11,868 bases of DNA. Origin: Gemmatimonadota bacterium (GTDB lineage: Bacteria > GCA-2686955). Below, piece after piece: positions 7,154 through 11,868 of the stretch (position 1 is its first letter; the number at the start of each line of letters is the position of its first letter). Where the stretch lies: assembly GCA_026991065.1 (NCBI GenBank), contig JALXCG010000736.1, forward strand, positions 1 through 11,868, in the 5' to 3' direction. The position numbers and the translations under genes are program-made. The notes beneath the pieces were generated by a model that saw only the letters and a program-made list of their open reading frames with translations, did not search any database and was not told where the DNA came from.

Positions 7154-8467
7154 ATGACCCAGGTCCGTCTCGGTATCCGGCGTGAAGACAAAAGTCCTTT
7201 TGAACGGCGCGTTCCGCTCACGCCGACGGCGGTGCGCGAACTGCTCGCCGTGGCGCCGGTGCGCGTGCTGGTGCAGCCTTCCTCCAATCGCATCTACACC
7301 GACGAGGAATATCTGCGCGCCGGGGCCGATCTCCACGAGGATCTGGCCGCGAGTGATCTGGTGTTTGCGGTCAAAGAGATCCCGGTGACCTTGATCGAAA
7401 AAGAACGACGCTATTTCTTCTTCTCTCACACGATAAAAGGGCAGCCCTACAACATGCTCCTTCTGCGTCGAATGCTGGAGCAGAAGGTGACCCTGGTTGA
7501 CTACGAGTGCATTGTCGATGAAGCGGGGCGCCGGCTGGTGTTTTTTGGTCCCTATGCGGGACTGGCGGGAATGATTGATACGCTTGCGGCCTACGGCGCC
7601 CGCCTCGAATGGGAGGGCGGTAGCAGTCTCTTCTCCCGGATCCAGCCCGCCTATCGCTATGCTTCTCTGGCCGCCGCCGAAGCGGAACTCAGACGGCTCG
7701 GCGCCGAATTGCCTGCCGCGCTCGCCGCCGCCGACGGGGCGCCCCTGGTGGTGGGGATCACCGGCTACGGCAATGTTTCTCAGGGCGCGCAACGGATTCT
7801 TGCCCACCTGCCCTGCGTGGAGGTGGATCCGCTGGACCTGCTGCAACCCGGGTGGGCGGAACGGCAGCGCCGCGATCGCCTCTACAAGGTTGTCTTCCAC
7901 GAAGAGCACATGTTCCGCCGTCGCGACGGCGGGTCCTTCGATCTCCAGGACTACTTCTCTCATCCCGAGCAATATGAAGCCGACTTCGAACGCTTCCTGC
8001 CGCATCTGACAATCCTGGTCAATGCCATCTTCTGGAATGAGCGTTGCCCGCGCCTGGTGACCCGCGAAGCGTTGGCTCGTCTGTGGCCGGCCGGCGTCCT
8101 GGAGAAGCTGAAGGTGATCGGCGACATTTCGATCGACATAGAGGGGGCGATCGAGTGCAGTCTCAAGGCTACTCACTCCGACGCGCCATGCTATGTCTAT
8201 GAGCCGGCCTCCGGCGAAATCACCATGGGAGTGGCCGGTGATGGTCCGGTGATCATGGCGGTCGACAATCTTCCCTGCGAGATCCCGCGCGAGAGTTCGG
8301 ATGAGTTCAGCCGGGCGCTGGCGCCCTTCCTGCCGGCGATCGTCAAGGCAGACTGGAACCGTCCCTTCGCCGAACTCGACCTCCCCGCGCCGATCAAGCG
8401 CGCGGTGGTGATTCATCGCGGTGAACTGACGCCGGATTTTGCCTATATGCGGAAGTTCCTCGATTAG
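7154..8467 (+). CDS. Lysine-ketoglutarate reductase-like enzyme (LKR half of the LKR/SDH family)
   Basis: This 437-residue protein closely resembles the N-terminal half of eukaryotic aminoadipic semialdehyde synthase, which condenses lysine with 2-oxoglutarate to saccharopine using NADPH. Residues 4-24 are the alanine-dehydrogenase/transhydrogenase-type N-terminus (R-R-E-D-K at 9-13, V-P-L-T-P at 20-24). F-S-H-T-I-K at 90-95 followed by Q-P-Y-N-M is a hallmark of LKR. K74 and H92 have the spacing of the catalytic Lys/His pair known in saccharopine dehydrogenases. The nucleotide loop is G201-I-T-G-Y-G-N-V-S-Q-G211. Downstream, G-D-I-S-I-D-I-E-G (323-331) and V-D-N-L-P (370-374) match AASS-type sequences. 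The ATG at 7154 is preferred over the one at 7076 because it begins exactly at the family N-terminus and has AAAGG upstream. No saccharopine dehydrogenase partner is fused or adjacent. The family is clear; the true substrate is not proven. Confidence 0.88.
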   Translation: MTQVRLGIRREDKSPFERRVPLTPTAVRELLAVAPVRVLVQPSSNRIYTDEEYLRAGADLHEDLAASDLVFAVKEIPVTLIEKERRYFFFSHTIKGQPYNMLLLRRMLEQKVTLVDYECIVDEAGRRLVFFGPYAGLAGMIDTLAAYGARLEWEGGSSLFSRIQPAYRYASLAAAEAELRRLGAELPAALAAADGAPLVVGITGYGNVSQGAQRILAHLPCVEVDPLDLLQPGWAERQRRDRLYKVVFHEEHMFRRRDGGSFDLQDYFSHPEQYEADFERFLPHLTILVNAIFWNERCPRLVTREALARLWPAGVLEKLKVIGDISIDIEGAIECSLKATHSDAPCYVYEPASGEITMGVAGDGPVIMAVDNLPCEIPRESSDEFSRALAPFLPAIVKADWNRPFAELDLPAPIKRAVVIHRGELTPDFAYMRKFLD

Positions 8468-8545
8468 GCGCGCGGCGCGGATCGGCTTGCCCCCCTTCAG
8501 CGGCATCCTCGGCCCGAAGTTCAGGTTATCCTTTCCAGTAACGTG

Positions 8546-8563
8546 GGCCCCGGGTGCGGGGCC
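8546..8563 (+). terminator. GC-rich hairpin after the LKR-like gene, possible weak terminator
   Basis: GGCCCCG at 8546-8552 pairs with CGGGGCC at 8557-8563 around a four-base loop. It lies about 80 bases after the stop codon. No T-run follows, so classical intrinsic termination is doubtful; it may be a processing or pausing element. Some transcription may continue into the next gene. Confidence 0.3.
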
Positions 8564-8647
8564 GCGTTGGCGACCAGCTTCCCGGCGATGGAACCGCTTG
8601 TTATGCAGCTCCCCCGCCATGATCCCGACTTCGTCCATCCCCGTTCC

Positions 8648-8653
8648 GGAGGA
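8648..8653 (+). promoter_or_regulatory. Ribosome-binding site that fixes the GTG start of the secreted protein
   Basis: GGAGGA lies eight bases before the GTG at 8662. No ATG at this site gives the frame, and the resulting protein starts with a good signal peptide, so this strong site supports GTG as the real start. Confidence 0.75.
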
Positions 8654-8661
8654 TCTCTACC

Positions 8662-10290
8662 GTGCGATCACAGCAACCGACATCTCCCCTCTCATCCGCC
8701 ACGTGGTCGGTCTACAGCCGGTCCGCAATCCTTGCCTGCAGCACCATACTTCTTTTTGCCTCTTCCGGCGCCACGGTGGCCGACACTCTGCCCGCCGGCG
8801 AGTGGCTGGACGACGCGCTCAGCGTCCACGTTACAGATACCGGCTGGGAGTTCATCACCGAAGAGTTCGAAGACTACCTGGATACCGAATTCGAGCCACT
8901 GGTGCAGTCGCTGGCTCCGGTCGAAGTGTTTGACGAGGGCTGTTTCTGGCTCTACACCGCGTACATCACTTCGTTTGAGAGCGTTGATCACGCCCGTCCG
9001 GTGCTGACCATTGTGCCGATGGATGGCTATCTTCAGGTCGACCTCGAGGTGTCCGACATCGACATGTATCTATGGCTTGAAGGCGACGGTCTTTTCTGCC
9101 TGGATCACTATGACTGCTGGTCGCGCATCACCGCGGACCGGGTTGCGGCTTCGGCCCAGTTCTATCTCGATGTGATCGACGGCCAGGTCCACACCCGCGC
9201 GGAAAATGTCAGCGCCTGGGTCGACAACTACGAATATGACACGACCTTCGATTGCTTCATCATTGAGACGATCGCCGAAATCCTGCAGAGCACCATCGAG
9301 GAATCCCTGGAGGATCTTCTCAGCGACTCCATTGCGCAAGATCTGCCCCCGGAGATCGACACCATTTTTGCCTCGCTGAACAGCGCTTCCGAATTCTCAC
9401 TTTTCGATGTCCCCATCGGCTTTGAGTCGGCGCCCTCCGCGATTGCCAACCGGGTCGACGGCAGCACCATCGATATTGGCGGCAGGGCACTTACTTACTA
9501 CGCGGGTTGCGGCCCGCAGGAGGCGGGGTCGCTGCTGACTCCCGGCGACCCCATCACCTACCCGCTGGAGGTTCCGGATGTCGGCGGTGGCTACGATGCC
9601 GCGGCCTCGGTCTCGGATGACGCCCTGAACGCGGTTCTGCACATGACTTACGATACCGGTGCCATCTGCCTCTACCTGGATGCGGACTCGCAGCAGCAGT
9701 ATGGGCTCTCCTGGGATCTGACCACGACCGACCTCATGCTCTTCTTCCCCGAACTCTACGACCTCTACCCGGGAGCACCGACGCGTCTGGATGTGTTGCC
9801 GCAAGCCGCGCCCTATGTGAACATCGGGCTCGGTGGCGGCATTCTCGAAGGTCAATTGCAGGCTCACATTCCCACCGCTTATGTGGACCTGGGCGTGTGG
9901 GATGGCACCCAGTGGCTGCGCGCTCTGCGTCTCGATGTGCTCTACGAGGCGGATCTTCTGGTGCATGTCAACAGCCACGGACGCCTGCGGATTCTGCTCG
10001 CGGGGTTGCCGAATGTGGAGATCGAGATCCTGGAAGAGAATCTGGTGGATCTGAACGACCTGTTGATCGAGCAAGCCCTTCCGCTGGCTCTCGAAATCGT
10101 CACTCCTCTCCTGGTCGCCTCGCTCGACAATTTCCCGCTTCCCACCCTTTATGGCTACGGCATAGAGCCCCTGGCCGTGGTTGCGGACGGTCCCGATTCC
10201 GAGCACCTTTCGCTCTACGGCAACCTTTTTGTCGATCCCGAGATGGCGAGTCCGCTCATTCCCGAGCATTGGCCGCGGCTCTTACGCTGA
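8662..10290 (+). CDS. Secreted protein with TULIP/BPI-like lipid-binding features
   Basis: This is a 542-residue exported protein of uncertain function. It starts at GTG after a strong GGAGGA. A signal peptide spans about residues 1-40, with a hydrophobic core at 21-35 and a T-V-A cleavage motif before D41. There is no lipobox, so the product should be soluble in the periplasm or outside. The mature protein is acidic and beta-rich. Residues about 316-340 read S-V-S-D-D-A-L-N followed by a hydrophobic helix and C-L-Y-L, a pattern I associate with bacterial proteins of the BPI/LBP-type tubular lipid-binding fold. Long amphipathic strand segments follow, and a proline-flanked L-P-T-L-Y-G-Y-G segment near the C-terminus precedes the final strands, also as in those proteins. 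Several cysteines in the N-terminal half (for example in C-L-D-H-Y-D-C-W) could form disulfides. Secretion is well supported; the lipid-binding role is inference from pattern. It lies 194 bases after the LKR-like gene and 120 before metH. Confidence 0.75.
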   Translation: MRSQQPTSPLSSATWSVYSRSAILACSTILLFASSGATVADTLPAGEWLDDALSVHVTDTGWEFITEEFEDYLDTEFEPLVQSLAPVEVFDEGCFWLYTAYITSFESVDHARPVLTIVPMDGYLQVDLEVSDIDMYLWLEGDGLFCLDHYDCWSRITADRVAASAQFYLDVIDGQVHTRAENVSAWVDNYEYDTTFDCFIIETIAEILQSTIEESLEDLLSDSIAQDLPPEIDTIFASLNSASEFSLFDVPIGFESAPSAIANRVDGSTIDIGGRALTYYAGCGPQEAGSLLTPGDPITYPLEVPDVGGGYDAAASVSDDALNAVLHMTYDTGAICLYLDADSQQQYGLSWDLTTTDLMLFFPELYDLYPGAPTRLDVLPQAAPYVNIGLGGGILEGQLQAHIPTAYVDLGVWDGTQWLRALRLDVLYEADLLVHVNSHGRLRILLAGLPNVEIEILEENLVDLNDLLIEQALPLALEIVTPLLVASLDNFPLPTLYGYGIEPLAVVADGPDSEHLSLYGNLFVDPEMASPLIPEHWPRLLR

Positions 10291-10410
10291 GCGCCATCGA
10301 TCTGTAGCATGGGGTTCGCGCAAAACCGGTCGATCCCTGGAGAAAACCAGGCGGGAGCAGGTGGCTCCCGCGCTCCAGTTCCCCGGTGATTGGCCAAGGA
10401 CCCCGACCCC
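10291..10410 (+). promoter_or_regulatory. Structured leader of metH with alternative pairings
   Basis: The 120 bases before metH contain several possible stems. GCGGGAGC at 10351-10358 pairs with GCTCCCGC at 10364-10371 over eight bases with a five-base loop. CTGGAG at 10337-10342 can pair with CTCCAG at 10373-10378, enclosing that hairpin, or instead the local stem CCTGG/CCAGG at 10336-10340/10347-10351 can form; these two exclude each other. ACCGG at 10325-10329 can pair with CCGGT at 10383-10387, and GGGGT at 10311-10315 with ACCCC at 10406-10410, just after the ribosome-binding site AAGGA at 10396-10400. I do not see the consensus of cobalamin, SAM-I or SAH riboswitches. The main hairpin may instead be a terminator of the upstream gene, although no T-run follows. 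Confidence 0.4.
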
Positions 10411-11868
10411 ATGCACATGGATCAACGCAGAACCGCATTGTTGGAAGCGCTCTCGGAGCGTGTGCTGGTGCTCGACGGCGCCACCGGCACCTGGTTGCAA
10501 GCGCAGCAACTCAGTGCGGAGGATTTTGGCGGGGCGGAGTTTGAGGGCTGCAACGAGATCCTCAATCTCACCCGCCCCGAGTTGATCGCGCGTCTGCATC
10601 GCAGCTATCTCGATGCGGGCGCGGATCTGATCGAGACCAATACCTTCGGCGCCACCGCGATCGTTCTCGAAGAGTATGGAGTGGCGGATCGCGTGATCGA
10701 GATCAATCGGGCCGCCGCCCGGATCGCCCGCGCCGAAGCCGACCGCGTGTGCCGGGCGGGGCGGCAGGTTTGGGTCGCCGGGTCGATGGGACCGACCACC
10801 AAGGCGCTCTCGGTGACCGGCGGCACCACCTTTGCCGCCTTGCGCCGCGCCTATCGCGACCAGGCCCGTGGCTTGCTCGACGGCGGCGTCGACCTGCTCC
10901 TGATCGAGACCGCGCAGGACACCAGCAATGTCAAGGCGGCCTTTCTCGGCATCGCCGACGCTTGCCGCTGCGCCGACCCGCCCCAGGCCCAACCGGAGAC
11001 CGCTGCTCCAGCCACGCCATCGCCGCCGTTCTCCCGGTTCCCGCGCTTCGCCGGCGACCCGCCACTGCCGATACCGGTGATGGTCTCCTGCACCATCGAA
11101 TCGACCGGCAGCATGCTCGGTGGCCAGGGCGCCGAGGCTTTCTACACCTCGATCGCCCATTGGCAACCCCTGGCGATCGGTCTCAACTGCGGCACCGGCC
11201 CCGACCTGATGAGCGATTCGCTCCGCGCCCTGGCGGCCCTCGCCACCACCCATGTCGGCTGCGTGCCCAACGCCGGTCTGCCGGATGCCGACGGTCGCTA
11301 CAGCGAATCGCCCGCCGCGCTGGCCCGGGTCCTGCAGAGCTACATCGAGCGCGGCTGGCTTAACCTCGTGGGCGGCTGCTGCGGCACAACCCCGGCGCAC
11401 ATCCGGGCCCTCGCCGGGATGGTTCGGGGTTGCCCACCGCGGCGTCCGGTCAGCCACCACCGCACCCTGCTCAGCGGCATCGACTGGGTGGAGGCGGAAG
11501 AGGAGAATCGCCCGATCCTGGTCGGCGAACGGAGCAATGTCATCGGCTCGCGCCGCTTCAAGCGCCTGATCGAAGCGGATCGCTTCGCCGATGCCGCCGA
11601 GATCGCCCGGGCGCAGGTGCGCGCCGGCGCGCAAGTGGTGGACGTCTGCCTGGCCAACCCCGATCGCGACGAAGCCGCCGACATGGACGCGTTGATGGCC
11701 CGCGCCGCGCGCGTGGTGCGGGCCCCGTTCATGATCGACAGTACCGATCCCGCGGTGATCGAGGCCGCGTTGGTGCATTGCCAGGGCAAGGCGATCATCA
11801 ACTCGGTCAATCTCGAAGATGGCGGCGCGCGCTTGCGCCGGATCGTCGCGTTGGCGCGCCGCTATGGT
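10411..11868 (+). CDS. metH: Cobalamin-dependent methionine synthase, N-terminal part (runs off the right edge)
   Basis: The enzyme transfers a methyl group from methyl-tetrahydrofolate through cobalamin to homocysteine in the cytoplasm. The 486 codons present cover the homocysteine-binding barrel and the start of the pterin-binding domain. Visible motifs are L-D-G-A-T-G-T near the N-terminus, G-C-N-E followed by L-N-L-T-R-P, G-S-M-G-P-T, and the zinc cysteines C260 (G-L-N-C), C323 and C324 (G-G-C-C-G-T-T). The pterin domain begins near residue 371 with V-G-E-R-S-N-V-I-G and continues to I-N-S-V-N-L-E-D-G-G. Having both domains in one frame separates it from BhmT/MmuM-type homocysteine methyltransferases. 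The cobalamin-binding and activation domains would lie beyond the window. AAGGA ten bases upstream favours the ATG at 10411 over the one at 10417. Residues about 188-219 are a Pro/Ala-rich insert not found at this point in E. coli MetH. Confidence 0.93.
   Translation, partial: MHMDQRRTALLEALSERVLVLDGATGTWLQAQQLSAEDFGGAEFEGCNEILNLTRPELIARLHRSYLDAGADLIETNTFGATAIVLEEYGVADRVIEINRAAARIARAEADRVCRAGRQVWVAGSMGPTTKALSVTGGTTFAALRRAYRDQARGLLDGGVDLLLIETAQDTSNVKAAFLGIADACRCADPPQAQPETAAPATPSPPFSRFPRFAGDPPLPIPVMVSCTIESTGSMLGGQGAEAFYTSIAHWQPLAIGLNCGTGPDLMSDSLRALAALATTHVGCVPNAGLPDADGRYSESPAALARVLQSYIERGWLNLVGGCCGTTPAHIRALAGMVRGCPPRRPVSHHRTLLSGIDWVEAEEENRPILVGERSNVIGSRRFKRLIEADRFADAAEIARAQVRAGAQVVDVCLANPDRDEAADMDALMARAARVVRAPFMIDSTDPAVIEAALVHCQGKAIINSVNLEDGGARLRRIVALARRYG

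Noticed and set aside
7073-8638. A 521-codon open frame on the minus strand opposite the LKR-like gene
   Set aside because: The plus-strand frame has clear family motifs along its length. The antisense frame gives a charged, low-complexity His/Arg/Gln-rich protein, typical of a high-GC mirror frame.
10309-10389. A 26-codon open frame in the metH leader, considered as a leader peptide
   Set aside because: No ribosome-binding site precedes it, and it has no run of methionine or other regulatory codons, so a transcription-attenuation leader is not supported.
10291-10410. Known SAM, SAH or cobalamin riboswitch upstream of metH
   Set aside because: I looked for the conserved boxes of these classes and did not find them; only generic hairpins are visible. 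A covariance-model search would settle this.
10282-11778. A 498-codon open frame on the minus strand opposite metH
   Set aside because: MetH motifs and zinc cysteines lie on the plus strand. The antisense product is glycine/arginine-rich with no recognisable motif.

Overview
The window is GC-rich bacterial DNA with seven protein genes: six complete and one running off the right edge. It almost certainly comes from a Gram-negative organism, because it encodes a FadL-type outer-membrane barrel with a signal peptide, a lipoprotein and a further secreted protein. The mix of a eukaryotic-type Ser/Thr kinase fused to an ATPase/TPR region, a stand-alone lysine-ketoglutarate-reductase-like enzyme, a lipid-binding-like secreted protein and a cobalamin-dependent MetH would suit a myxobacterial or FCB/candidate-phylum-type lineage. 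That placement is inference; no rRNA or other phylogenetic marker is present. I see no tRNA, rRNA, CRISPR array, insertion sequence or phage gene.

Layout from left to right: (1) 1-400, non-coding or gene-edge sequence with a possible promoter, an inverted repeat and a G-tract direct repeat. (2) 401-3190, plus strand: a FadL/OmpP1-type channel followed 75 bases later by a lipoprotein alpha/beta-hydrolase (esterase), closed by a strong intrinsic terminator. (3) 6920-3235, minus strand: a small acidic beta-rich protein of unknown function followed by a 1081-residue kinase-ATPase-TPR protein. The last codons of the kinase gene form the convergent terminator of the esterase gene. (4) 7154-8467, plus strand, divergent from the kinase cassette: a protein closely resembling the lysine-ketoglutarate reductase half of eukaryotic aminoadipic semialdehyde synthase. 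(5) 8662-10290: a secreted protein with features of a TULIP/BPI-like lipid-binding fold. (6) 10411 to the edge: the N-terminal 486 residues of methionine synthase MetH, preceded by a 120-base leader with several alternative base-pairings.

How the parts may work together: the FadL-like channel and the lipoprotein esterase make a plausible envelope pair, with the esterase releasing hydrophobic acids or alcohols and the channel admitting them. The small protein and the kinase probably form a signalling cassette. The LKR-like enzyme and MetH are amino-acid metabolism genes with no evident link to their neighbours. Most of the window is ordinary chromosomal content. The least explained parts are the kinase cassette, the secreted TULIP-like protein and the metH leader.
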